A program made the translations under genes and the position numbers. Positions 34,966 through 46,548 of a DNA stretch of 64,000 bases are shown here, in pieces. The notes beneath the pieces are model-generated. The model had not been told where the DNA came from and ran no database searches. It saw only the letters and a list, made by a program, of their open reading frames with translations. Every line of letters begins with the position of its first letter. Within the stretch, counting starts at the first letter, position 1. Origin of the DNA: Phaeotremella fagi (taxonomy: Eukaryota; Basidiomycota; Tremellomycetes; Tremellales; Phaeotremellaceae); the NCBI GenBank assembly GCA_001599715.1, contig BCHU01000005.1:1240001-1304000 (forward strand), given 5' to 3'.

Positions 34966-37411
34966 TCACACGCCCTCTCTCTCCCTCCCAACCTCTCCTT
35001 CGTCTCCCCCATCAATCCCCTGATTCTCAATAGCCTCCAAAGCCTTCTCCCTCCTCTTCTCCTCCTCACTCTTAACCTTGGAAGCAGCTTTCTCACGTCT
35101 CCCAGCTCTCCAACTCGGTCCATATTTGATAACAGCCAATGGTAATGGTACACTAATAACACATAATCCTGATAAGAGGACGAAAGTCCATCCAGCTCCG
35201 ATAGCGTTGTACAATATTTGACTAATGGTTAATCAGTTTAGATGTTTGAGAGAGTTAGCTGGGGACTGACATGACAGCTGTTCCTACTGCACCGAAGATA
35301 CATCTTACTAGATTTAACTGGTATAAAGTATAAGTCTACTGATATCATGTGGAATGGAAAGTAACGTACTGAAGCAGACACAGCACCACCTGATCCGGGT
35401 AGGATATCTTGACCATAAACAGTGGCTAAATACCAAGTCAGAATGTATGTAAAAACCAAGCCAAATTGATCATCATATCCCACTCACCAGTTCCGATCGT
35501 ACCAGATCCCAAGCCAATAAAGAAGTTAACCACAAGTGTAGCAGCCAAAGGAGCATGTGCTTCAAGACACCAACCCAGTGAGGTGGAGGCGATGGTGAAC
35601 ATTCTAATTCGTGTCAGTCCAGCTCATCGGATTCTCTCAAGGTAAACTTACACAAAGAAAGGCATTATGCATCTGATCCTCGTAAGTTCGACTCGGAAAG
35701 TTTCTGGTTTCTTCCTTAAATCTCCTCCTACCCTTTTCTCCTCCTTTTGATAATACCAATCGAGTTGTCTACCGTTGAGTAAAGCAGATAAACAAGCGCC
35801 GATACCGCTTGGACTGAAAGGTTACGATCAAGTCAGAAAACGTACTATTGAATTGAAGTTTGATTGGGTCACTCACAGATAGCACAACCCTATTTGCAAT
35901 TCTGATAGTTTATAGGTATCGGTCAAAGCAGTTGAATACACCGTTCTGTATTCTACATAAGCATGATTTTTTCAAACACCAAGACAACTCACAGAATACA
36001 GTAGAATTCAAGATACAAAAATGATGCGAAAACGAAAATCATGATAATCTCAGGTGTGAAGAGGATAAGAAATGCTGATAAAGGTTGGTACTATACGAGA
36101 CAGATCAGTTTACGATCGGCGTACTGGATAACGGACCTACCTTTTTCTTTGGTGGTCTGACGACTTTTTCACCCTTCTCGCCAGCTTCTTTAGCTGCTTT
36201 TTCCATTTGACGGCGTTTGATCAAAACCATAGGTGAACAGCATATCGTTGGTGGTGGGATTGAACCGTCGCCAACTAGTGAACGGAGGGTTTCGGGCATG
36301 AAGCTGTAGTGGGTTTTGATTAGTGGACGTGCGTTTGGAATGGTAGTGGAGTTTTGTAAAACATCATCTCCCATCGTTGATCACAACTCACAAGATCAAA
36401 GGTATCAAAACGACTCCAGTCGCTATAGTCAGAAACCAAAATATACTACGCCAACCCAATGTACTGGAAAAAACACCACCAAGTAAAGGACCAAAAGCCG
36501 GACCGATCATGGCACCCGCCTGAGAAAGCATCAACAAACCATAAACTGAAATCCATGAATAAACACCTGGACATACCTGGAAGATAGCAGTGAATTTCCC
36601 CCGTTCTCTAGGTTCAGCAACATCAGCCACACATCCAGCACCGATACTGATAACAGCTGAACCACCTGTAGCTTGCAGAGCCCTTAGGAAAAGTAACAAC
36701 CAATATTGAGTGGTTGGCATTAAAGCTAGACCAACGTTTGCGCCCATATAAACTAACAGTGTTGAGATGTAGATTGGCCGTCTACCGAAAGAATCTGACA
36801 TAGCTCCGAAAAATGAGGGCGTTATAGCCTGAAAGATCAGATAGATCGTTACAGCTAATGAAATTTCTTCAGAGGATTTCTGGAAATCTATCGAGAGTGT
36901 TGGAATGGCTGGCACGAAAATGTTTGAACCTGGAGATTGTGTTAGTTGTTTCTTGAAATTCTCTTTCAAAGTGTAAGGATAAATACTCACTGATCGGTGA
37001 GAACACCGCTGCAATACCACCTAAACCAGCTATCATCCATCTTGTGGAATTCGAAAAAGTCGTATAAGGTTTACCAGACGACGCAGTAGCAGATCTAGTA
37101 ACCGGTGGGAATGGTACACTGTTCGAAGGTTTATTTGTTGAAGATTGTTTCTCGGAGATAGATATCCTAGTCGTGTTCCTTTGAAGAGGAATTTCTTTCT
37201 TTTTCGAAGAGAGTTCACTAGGTTCCTCTATTCCTTCAATGGAATTATCTATTGGGTTCGAGTCATTGGCGTTATCACCTCTTAGGGAAGTTGTTTTGTT
37301 GTCGTTCGTAGACGACGTTGACATTTTGGAACGAACTTCGACTTGGACTTCGTTTTCCACTTGAGTTGGAGTTCTTGATAGAGAATGTATAGATGGGGTG
37401 GAGGTTGTCAT
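34966..37411 (-). CDS. MFS drug:H+ antiporter, DHA1 family (Qdr/Aqr-like)
   Basis: 622 aa in 11 exons. A cytosolic S/T-rich N-terminus of about 140 residues precedes 12 predicted TM helices. TM1 is WMIAGLGGIAAVFSPIS with SNIFVPAIPTLS, TM2 starts EEISLAVTIYLIFQAI. The MFS signature is PSFFGAMSDSFGRRP between TM2 and TM3. The DHA1 motif C region in TM5 is AGAMIGPAFGPLLGG, and the central loop starts PETLRSLVGDGSIPPP. The C-terminal half ends with a charged tail (EEEKRREKALEAIENQG). DHA1 Qdr/Aqr proteins export drugs, organic acids or polyamines at the plasma membrane; substrate here unknown. All ten junctions keep phase. Confidence 0.9.
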
Positions 37412-38195
37412 GTAAAAAAGTTTATTTATCCGATTGTTTTGTTTGTGTGTGTTTGTATTTGTTTGTTTGTTGGAATCAGAATTTAATTGAATTCCATCTA
37501 CGAGATAGGACCATATATATATCTCTAATAGACCTCGGCGATCTCTTACTTGACTTGTTATATCTTAATTAGACTAACTTGGTGACAATTCAAACCATCT
37601 AGATCTTCATCCTCTTCTCCTCCAAAAACAAACAGACGGAAATGAGCAATCCATTATTGGCCACTGGAATAGCGATCATGGGAGCAGGGATCTACATTCG
37701 GCCGATAGATCTAGTCATTACTATCGGCCGAGGTGGCCGAGGTGCTTCATGGATTTCTCTGCTTGCTACAAGAGTGGTGGGGCCCAGTGAAGAGTGGCCG
37801 AGTCAGAGAGAGTATAAGTACAAGTACTTGTACAAGTTTAAGTCCTAATGTTATCTACTGTACGAGTAAACCGCATTTGTAGAATTATGCACTCGTACAC
37901 TCGCTCCCTGTCAATGGAATTCTTGGAACTCCCTCCAATACAATAATGAAAAAAGCTCCTGCAGGTGCAGGTAAGCCAAAGAAAAGCTAAGGATTGAAGT
38001 GGAGGCCAGTGACAATCATTTTCAACAAGTAAATTCTTGACAGTGTGCGGACGGTCTCATTCATGCTTATGCTAGAAATCTTTGAACATCATTCAAGTTT
38101 ATTTAATATTCTTGAAATGCATTGTCCATGAAAATAGACTTAAAACCAAAGACGAAACGAAGTAAAGCCCCACACTGCATACCCAAACACCCACA
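37412..38195. other. Intergenic region with a small orphan ORF and a palindrome
   Basis: Upstream of the MFS gene and downstream of the small secreted-protein gene. A plus-strand frame at 37642-37848 starts MSNPLLATGIAIMGAG, which looks like a small hydrophobic protein start, but it then turns into non-coding-like sequence. It could be a broken first exon and is not called. ACTCGTACA occurs at 37859 (reverse) and 37891. Confidence 0.35.
37818..37833. repeat. 16-bp perfect palindrome
   Basis: GTACAAGTACTTGTAC equals its own reverse complement. It is followed within 30 bp by TGTACGAGT, related to the recurrent ACTCGTACA word. Confidence 0.85.
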
Positions 38196-38924
38196 CTAAA
38201 CATAAACGACAGTAGCAGTTGTAAGGGCACCTTGATCAGGGTATGTACAAACTCCAAAAGACAAGACACTGTTACAAATGTATGGAGCAGAGCCGGTAGG
38301 TGGGTTTGTAACTTTGACGCAAGTAAGAACATCAGCATTGTCAATTGAACAAGTCAATACTGAAGGATAATCGTTTGCCGCGAAGAATGATAGGAAACCA
38401 GAATCTGACTGGTATGCATACGCTGTGAGGATTGTTCGGTTAGTTGATGGTTGGAGCTGCCCTATATCGATTGACATACCCTTTGCACCTTGATAACTTA
38501 AATCATTTGAGTTGTCTAGACAGTAAATTCCTGCTGATGCTGACGATGCTGAAGGTTCTATGTAACCTCCAAAATCAGGTACGGAACCATAAAGGCCACT
38601 GGGGAATGAAAGCTTGAAATTTTGAGTAGAACAGCCAGGTCTATGATTAATCGTGTCAGTCTCAAATGTTGAATTCGAAGAGAGAATAACTTACGAGAGT
38701 GATGGGCCTGCTCTTCTAGCTGGTCCACGTCTTTGTTTCAACAAAAGTTTTTCCCTAGTCATTTGACGTGCTTGAATTACTCCCACCGCCTCCTGGGCGA
38801 CAGGTTCTGTTTGACGAAGATGTTAGTCTCATGAATCAAACGAAGGAGGAGGTCACTCACGTGGAGCGGCGAATGCGAGCAATGGACATAATGTCAATAA
38901 GAGAATGGTAATTGAACTCCACAT
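38196..38924 (-). CDS. Small secreted Cys-containing protein
   Basis: 206 aa in three exons (38924-38861, 38806-38695, 38640-38196). It begins MWSSITILLLTLCPLLAFAAP, a clear signal peptide with likely cleavage after AFA or AAP. An Arg-rich pro-like segment (QRRGPARRAGP) follows, with dibasic sites, then a compact domain with several cysteines (PGCSTQNF, GIYCLDNS, VLTCSIDNADVLTCVK, YICNSVLSFGVCTYP). It ends TATVVYV. Arg-rich sites could be Kex2-type cleavage sites. No GPI signal is obvious. I do not recognise the family; secreted effector-like or cell-wall associated are both possible. Confidence 0.72.
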
Positions 38925-40630
38925 CTTGACGGTAAATTGAGATAAAACGACGGTAAGGATTTGAGAAAAGATTGTAATGGAAGGTGGGAAAATCAATCGG
39001 AAGAAAAGACTGTTTGTTACACTTCAATTAAGTAATTATACATATATATGGTAAACGCTGATAAAAAAAAAGTCAACAACGAACAGACCTCTCGACTACC
39101 CTAAAAACAACTTCCTGTCCCTGTCCATAGAAGCAATAATACCACTATTATGGAATCTAGGATCCAAAGAAATTCCACATTGGACTACTTTGACCGACCG
39201 TCCGACAGGTCAAACATTTAAAGTTATTAGTTCACTTATCCACGCCAAGCATTAAATAAGCTTGGTTAATTCCGCTAGATTGAGGATTTGGTATACCTGA
39301 ATGTTCCCCTGGATGTTGTACTGAAGTCGAACTGTGTGTTCATTGAACTTAAAGGGAACCTCAAATGGCTCGTGCAAACCCCTGCTGCCAAGACGCAATT
39401 CATTCCAAAAGGCTTATCGATGTAAGTTGACCTTGAAGATCAACATCAGGGAGTGTGCCTGTCCGGTGCCTGTTTGTACTTAGACTTGCATTTTTCCAAG
39501 AACGAGGGTTGTGAAATCCATAAGTTCAGTTAATCTGATTCTGGGGTCGGCATTATTCATACCTGTACTTATAATAGAGTATCAAAAGATTCTGATCTCC
39601 CTGACCAGTCTTTTCTGTGCTATCCGGAACGAGACAGATTCGGTTGGCCTTATGAAGATGAGGAACAGTAGATGTTGCCATGGCACGAATAACCTAGTGT
39701 CAACAAATCATCACCGAACATCTACTTGAGAATCAATTGAACACACTTCAAACAATGGTCTCAGATGGGCATGATCAGAGGGATCTGCCTCAACAAGATA
39801 GTTCAATTGGTCAGATTGCATGAGATTGGGTTTGCAAATAACCTGAATCAAATATTTGAGATCTGTGTCATTCAGGGAGCAAAGGACACCCCTTAGCATC
39901 CGCCACAAAATCAACTTGAACTGCAGACACTACTACTTACTAATTAAAAACTTCACAGAGCATCGCTAAGGTATGAATGATGAAGGGGGAAATCGCAGTT
40001 GTCACGTAAAGGTGGAGCATTGCATTTGAGTTCTGTTAGGAGAGTAGTTTACAATCAGGGCGATAAGTTCCAGAACTCTCTCGTGGCTTTTGTATGAAAG
40101 ACATCATCAACCGTGTTAGATGACTTGATCGTTGTCTGGTGCGGATTAGCGAAGCGAGCCGTATACAAAGAAAGCATTACTTTTCATGTGTTAGACATTT
40201 CAGAATCAGTAACAGTGACCTTATACGCCATTCCTGATAGTTGTCATCCGAAAATTTGAAACGTTTGCCTTCTTCTTACACAAATCAAACATAAATCTCC
40301 GACCTCAGATCTACAACCAGCTCTGTTTAGCCATTTAGCCAAAGCCAAGCTGGACTGGCACTGTAAGTTCGAGAGGAATTTCAGGATCCTCTCAGTGGTT
40401 TGAAAGATCATCTCACGTGCATTACCTGCTGAAATCATCCCACTTAGAAACATATGTATAACTAAGTAGGATATCTAAATGTCTTGGTTCGGGATCAGGT
40501 CTGAAGAATCATTGTCGCTGATCGGATAGAAAACTTCTATTCAACTTTGATCATCTGTCCCAGAAGATTGTACGGGTACGGCATCTAAATAAGTCACAAC
40601 AACAGTATTACTATACATTTCCAATCATGA
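38925..40630. other. Gene-poor region, possible degenerate coding remnants
   Basis: About 1.7 kb with no intact gene. Two minus-strand open stretches look protein-like (about 39711-39914, with LNYLVEADPSDHAHLRP; about 40244-40453, with MFLSGMISAGNAREMIFQTT, faintly BTB-like). I could not join them into one spliced gene. They may be relics of a decayed gene or chance. Confidence 0.3.
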
Positions 40631-42459
40631 TCATCTAGTAGAGTTCAACACCCCCATTCGTCTATCTCTCTCCCCATATCCATAACCCCCAGCAATACCC
40701 AATCCCCTCTCTCCACCAACTTCAGCGTTATCATTATCATTATTCAAACTACCAGGTTGAGAAGCGAACGGACCTCTAAACCTAAAATTATTTTGTATCT
40801 GAGCCTGCTGGGATTGATCGAAACTGGCAACAGAAGTCGTTCGTCCTTGACTTTTCGAATTAGACAGTGGCGGTTGGCCATGAGAATAATTTGAATTCAA
40901 TTTCGGTTGGGGAGTTGAAGGACCTGCCAGTGGAGTTGACATGTCTGAACTGTTAATGTTGTTATTGAACGATCCAGGGAATCCAGTTGGCATAGGTATC
41001 CTTCGTTGCGATCTAGTTGGACTGGTTGGTTGAACCGGTTTTTCTAAAATCGAAGTCGAAGTTGTGTTCGAGTCTCTTTCAGAGATGGATTCATTCGGCT
41101 CGAGGACGTTAGAGTTCTTGGCATCCAAATCTTGAACTAAATGACCAAGTTTCTTTTCCACAGCTTCGGTCATTGCTGAAACCGCTGATTGCCCTATATC
41201 AGCTACTATTGGTGTTGAGGCGACTGATGGCGAGAGAAGTCTTGGTAATGCCAGTGTAAGATGGTTTGGATGGACTAGTCGATCTTGTATCGCAGCTCTT
41301 AAACGTGAAACAATAAGTTGTTCGAGTTTAGGTATATCTAGAGAATCGGTTATCAGCAGGAGTTTTGGAAGGAGATACTCGACTTACCCTGTAATTTAGC
41401 TCTGCTACCAAGTAAACTAGTCGTTTTGAGGTTAAGATGGAAATCTGGTAAAAGACAAGCATGGAGATGTTGCTGTTCATTAGCTGGATCGTGAATCTGA
41501 ACACTAAGCTAAAGAAGTGAGGGTGTTAGTCATTGAACCAAAAAAAACAGACGATAACCTACAGTTCCGCCAATGGAAACCAACTCGACACCTAATGATA
41601 CAGGTAGAACAGCGAATCGAGGTCGAGGAAAGTTTATAAGGACAGAAGTAGAGAGTGATAGACTGATGGAATCGAGGTAGTCAATGTCGATCTCCGCTCG
41701 CTACGGTGTATCGTTAGATTCCATTCAAGTCACTATAACACAATCAAACTCACCACCCTCCCTTGACCATCTGCTGGTCTGATCCTAGCATTCGATAGTA
41801 ATGGATAAGCAGTACCCAAAGAAAGTGATGTCACTTGTATAGGATCCTGAATTCATGAATAAGCGAACATTCTGATAAACCTTTGCAGAAACCACTCACA
41901 AGCCAACTCATACTCCCTCCAATTGGATTTAACCATTTCTCGATCCTCTGTCTGGCACCTTCTTCACCACCATTCGATAACAAATCATTACGATATCCTT
42001 GTAGTATCTAGAAATAGATTATCAGTTATTATCATTACACACACTGTGAACTTTAACAACTTACCTGAGCGAATAAGACGTTGACCCAATCAGATGATTC
42101 AGCAGGATGCGTGGCCATATCATAAACCGTTTTACCAAGTAAATGCGAAACAGGAGGTGGAGGAACGGCGGCAGACGAAAGAACATTCTTCTAACAAACC
42201 CTTCTGTCAGATCAAAGGTACCAATCAGAGAAAAGAGCTTCCAACCCACTTTAGCACGTTCAGCTCGTCTTTGTCTCCAACTCTCATCGTCGAAATTCTC
42301 GCTAGGCGAGAAAACGACGTATCTGATGAACAACAGACAGACTATTAAGATTGAAGCTTGACCGATTAGGAGACCTTGGGTGAAAGTCCATGTCCATGTC
42401 GAGGTTGAGGTGTAGACTGGTAAAGGGATTGCTGTCGAGGTTGATGCTGCTAATGACAT
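40631..42459 (-). CDS. MMM1: ERMES subunit Mmm1 (mitochondrial morphology protein)
   Basis: ER-anchored component of the ER-mitochondria encounter structure, with an SMP lipid-transfer domain. 500 aa in seven exons (42459-42250, 42190-42065, 42007-41900, 41846-41754, 41700-41563, 41508-41388, 41337-40631). A short lumenal N-terminus and single TM (TFTQGLLIGQASILIVCLLF) are followed by the SMP domain: YDMATHPAESSDWVNVLFAQ, LQGYRNDLLS, WLNPIGGSMSWLDPIQVTSL, LGTAYPLLSNARI, FPRPRFAVLPVSLGVELVSI and a phospholipid-binding-like end. A long disordered C-terminal tail (S/N/Q-rich) after the SMP is a fungal elaboration. The ATG at 42459 gives MSLAAST; upstream in-frame codons lack an ATG. It is divergent from the Spo12-like gene with 384 bp between starts. 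Confidence 0.94.
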
Positions 42460-42843
42460 TTGGTGGATTGAGTGTGGAATACCTTCTTTTGCGATTTTGG
42501 GGTCTTCTTCGTCCAAATTTATTTATGTTACAACCAGATGTGCTCTCCTAGGTTCTGGGATATGAATTTACAGTAGAAATCATTCAATCTTCAAGACAGA
42601 TTTGTAGAGATTCTTACTTCATAGCTGAAATCTCATGCATGGACTGACCGAAGAAAGGGGTCAATGACGTGTACTTTATTGTATGACCTTGTCACACCCC
42701 TTACCTCTTAACGCGCCTTCTTTTACTTTTTGGCCATCAGTTGGTTTATCTCTTCTTTCCCTCATATCTATCTCATTTCTTCATCTTCATCTTCATCTTC
42801 TGTTCTCAATTTCATCACCAACCCACACCGAAACCTCACCACA

Positions 42844-43343
42844 ATGTCAGCTCCACTCCAATCATCAAACAGTAAGTCCAAGTCTCCAACCATCATCCAA
42901 CACCACTAACTCTCTTTACCAGCTCAACCAACCCAACCCCAAGCCCAAGCCGCTCCACAACCCTTCATCCTCCAAAAGAAAGGTCTACTAGGAGCAGCCG
43001 GAAGAAAAGCATTCGGTGGTATGGGGTGAGTACTAATCCTCTCCTCTTACTCTTCACTAAACCTTTTTCTTTACGAAAAAACAGTTCAATTGTCTCACCA
43101 ACCGATTCAACACTTTCACCTTGTTCCGCTAAACTCAGTAATTCCAAACAACGTCATTTCCAAAAGTACGTCCCCCTTTTTCATTGTGATGGAGAGAATA
43201 TTGAACTTTACTGACTCTTTGGCTTTGTTAGGGCTAAACCCCTCAATTTCTCTTCTCAATTATCAACACTCGCTTCGTCGGACTCTAATTCTTCTTTGGC
43301 TACTGCCGGTGGAAACGCTAACAAACCCAAAATCGATTTCTAG
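42844..43343 (+). CDS. Spo12-like mitotic-exit regulator
   Basis: 107 aa from four exons (42844-42871, 42923-43025, 43085-43165, 43232-43343). The core SIVSPTDSTLSPCSAKLSNS followed by KQRHFQK matches the Spo12 family signature (SPTD-x3-SPC-x2-KL-x4-K). In budding yeast Spo12 acts in the FEAR network that releases Cdc14 at anaphase, and phosphorylatable SP sites in the motif are CDK targets. Both SP sites are present here. A preceding conserved segment is LQKKGLLGAAGRKAFGG. Very small proteins like this are easily missed, but four consistent junctions and the motif support it. Confidence 0.8.
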
Positions 43344-43890
43344 GTGATCAGACTAAGTCTGATAGATCATTTCTCTATCACCACCATGTCACATTTCACT
43401 CGTTACTTGTCATTCATCAATTCATTTCATTGCATGTACCATCATTTCGTCTCGTTCTTCATTCCTTCAGTCATCGTACATCTTGTCACATAATTGTCTT
43501 TTTGACTTTCCTTCCATCGTTTCATTAATATAATTTTTTGTTATGGACATTGTTTTCTTGCAACAACACTTGGGACTGCAGAATGGCTCAGAATGATCGA
43601 ATTCAACTACCTTGTGTTCATGTGAAACTGCAACTCTAACGTTTAAGACTTCTCTACGGTTCATTCTTATCCTCTAAATGCGCCTTTTATGATCGTTGAT
43701 TTCTTCCAACCTATTAACATCATTCCTTCTTTCGATTTTGTTACTCTGCTCTCTCCCTACCATCATTCCCCCCATGCCTTAAAGCAAACCAAGCGTCAAC
43801 CTCTGTAGATCGAATTAAACAGCGGGCCAAAACCTTTGTTCAAGCCATAAACAACGTTTGAAAGCCTAAGTAAAGTCAATCCAAGAACCT
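43344..43890. other. Convergent 3' intergenic region
   Basis: T/C-rich 3' flank of the Spo12-like gene meeting the end of the TenA gene. No gene seen. Confidence 0.5.
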
Positions 43891-44834
43891 TCACCTCAAC
43901 AACCCAATAAAAATATAACACACCTCTTCACATCTCTCCCCAACCGCAGTACCAACCCTAACGTCCAGTCCATCAAAGACGTTCCTACATTCATCAACGA
44001 ATTCCTTGAACTCATCGTTAGTCCAATTATCGATGAATCTTAGTAAAGCCTGTTGTTTCCTGTCTGGGTTGGGGTGGGGTGGAGAAGGTAAATGAGTTTT
44101 GGCGTAGTTCCATGCTGTGTAATATGCCTATTTAGAAATATTAGTCTTGAGGAGACGAAATGAAATGAGGAAAGAGGATTTACGATTTCCATACACCACA
44201 AGACTACGAGTCCCTCTTCTATACTACCAGATGCAGCAGTTGCACCCAAAAAATCAACGTAACTACGGGTAACCTCTTCGTATGGACTTAACAACGGATC
44301 TTGGGTTTCTGTCACTGAACCAGAATGGAAGTCACCGTCTAAACCATATTCTTTTGAGGTCTGGATGAAGAAATCGGTTTCTCTCACGACGTTCGAGAGG
44401 GAGTAGGTGAGGAGGGGAACGATTTTGGAGATGGTCTGTTGATATTTGGTTGGCTTTTGCAAGTGGGATGGTGGGGTGTTGGAGATTGGGACTCTGGATA
44501 GGAGGAGGGAGGCGTACTGATTTGATTGATTCAATTATCAGAATTTAGGATTTTTTTTACGCATAGAGAGAGAGAGAGGTTACCTTGATGTACCCCACAT
44601 AGGCGTATAAGTAATCCTGTCTAATCCATTTACTCAAAACTTTCTCATCGATCGTTCCGTTTCCTGATTCAACTAGGAACGGATTCGTTGTTGCGATTTT
44701 GAATTCTTCGGACTGATGATGGGATATAGGATGGTTAGTTTTGCCTACTTATTTGTTTATCTGTTTTATGGACTTAAGTGACATACGTATTTTTTTAACA
44801 GATATTCGGTGAAGGATTGATTTTGTTCTGACAT
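43891..44834 (-). CDS. TenA/THI-4 family (haem-oxygenase-like fold) protein
   Basis: 248 aa in four exons (44834-44787, 44712-44584, 44516-44184, 44127-43891). Features are ATTNPFLVESGNGTIDEKV, then KWIRQDYLYAYVGYIKYASLLL (helix alpha-2 with D-Y-x-Y), a central REYGLDGDF-like stretch (KEYGLDGDFH), VVLWCMEIAYYTAWNYAK and the final LLRFIDNWTNDEFKEFVNE. This is typical of fungal TenA-like proteins. Classical TenA hydrolyses thiamine breakdown products (aminopyrimidine salvage); which enzyme class this one has is not decided. It is divergent from MOB1 with 197 bp between starts, so the pair probably shares a promoter. Confidence 0.82.
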
Positions 44835-45031
44835 TTTGGATAGTGAGTTTCTTGGGATTGTTTTGCGATGGTATTTAGGGAGGGAGGTGGTTCAGTTGAG
44901 TGGGGTATAAGTTTCGATGATATCTTTCCACGTGGCAGCAATGCGCGACGCGGTTTAAGCTCTGATCATCAATACAGCAATAACATTCAATATCAACATC
45001 AATACAATACATCAACAGACAACAGACAACA

Positions 45032-46252
45032 ATGTCTACTCTATTCAATCTGTAAGTCAGCTCAAGTCTCAAAGTCGTGTCCAGGAAAGCTAACCCTCCA
45101 ACAGAAAGAACAATCAATCAAGAAGTAAGTAAAATCAAAAGTTGAACCCATACCCCCTATCCAACTTACTGTACCCAACCTAATTACCATCTCAGCATTC
45201 AAACCAAAGAAAGTACCAGAAGGTACTAAACAATGGCAACTCAAACAATACGCTCAACAGACTTTGGTACGTAGACCTTGATCCACTGCCAGTTTTGATA
45301 CATTCACTGATAAACACACTCGTAGGGATCTGGAAATTTACGGACGGCAGTTTTGTTACCTGAAGGAGAGGATCAACAGGAATGGATCGCTGTTCATGGT
45401 ATGTTTTGTTCATGCTTAGTTGAAATGGTGATTATTGATCAGATGGGTAGTTGTGGATTTCTTTAATCATGTTAACATGTTGTATGGGACTATTACTGAG
45501 TTCTGTACCCCTACCGAGGTGAGCTTTTCTTTTCTCTGACATAGCCATGAAGAATCCAGCTCATTATTAATAGTGTCCACAAATGAACGCTGGTCCTAAG
45601 TACGTATTTATTCATATCCGTGGCTCAGATAACTCGGTGGACTGGAACTAACTTTATCTGTAGGTACGAATATTTCTGGGAAGACGGAGAAACATAGTGA
45701 GTCAACAACCAACAACTCTATCGTGGTGCCCTATCTAAAACTATCTCGTCTAGCAAAAAACCCACTAAACTGTCAGCTCCAGCATACATTGAAGCTTTAA
45801 TGACATGGACCCAAGCTATATTAGACGATGAGAAGCATTTCCCTCAAAAAATTGGTCGGTCGTCAGAAAGCTCAGAAAATTAGACCAACTAAAGCTTATG
45901 ATTTTAGGTGTCCGTTTCCCCCCCACATTCACTAACACTGCCAAAACCATTCTTCGACGTCTGTTCAGAGTCTACGCTCATATGTATTATGCTCATTTTG
46001 ACCAGATCTGTGCATTAGGAATTGAGGGTAGGTCAATTGTATGTTCTAAAGCTGAAACAACTCTTTAGCTCATCTTAACACCAACTACCGACATTTCTTA
46101 TTATTCGTTGACGAGGTGGGTACAACCCTTTTGGCAGATGTAGCCCTGTGAATTGACGTTTCCTTCTTTAGTTCCATTTATTGTCTGAGACGGATTTACT
46201 GCCGCTTCAAGATTTCAATAAGACCATTTTGGAGGAGACGGCGGCTAAATGA
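45032..46252 (+). CDS. MOB1: Mob1 kinase activator
   Basis: 219 aa, 11 exons, including two opening exons of 20 nt each (45032-45051, 45105-45124). Mob1 binds and activates NDR/LATS kinases (Dbf2/Orb6-type) in mitotic exit and septation. The family core is intact: GSGNLRTAVLLPEGEDQQEW, FFNHVNMLYGTITEFCTPTE, the Cys pair CTPTEC and the paired His in YAHMYYAHFDQI that together hold zinc, then LNTNYRHFLFFVDEFHLL-type ending. Length is normal for the family. No oddity besides the very small exons. Confidence 0.96.
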
Positions 46253-46548
46253 GATGGGGGGATGATTGGATTTGGTTTTGTAGATATTGGAGTGCTCTGT
46301 TTGTATGATTGTGCATATGTTTATATATCGTTCGGTGAAGATTGGGTTCAATCTATCATAAACCTCGAGTTGCTGTATGCCACATTAAATGTGCTACTGG
46401 TTTAACCATAACCGACGTCACTTAAAAGTGAATTCAATTAGTAAACAATATATCACTTCACTGTACCAGTACTTTAAATCTATTCTCTCAGCATCTGTAA
46501 ATACTTTAGAAGGTAAGACAAACATCTTACCATCTACTATCCACAACA

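Noticed and set aside
37642..37848. Short plus-strand frame starting MSNPLLATGIAIMGAG
   Set aside because: The start looks like a small membrane or Pam18-like N-terminus, but the rest is not protein-like and no further exon with a matching domain follows; at most a broken exon.
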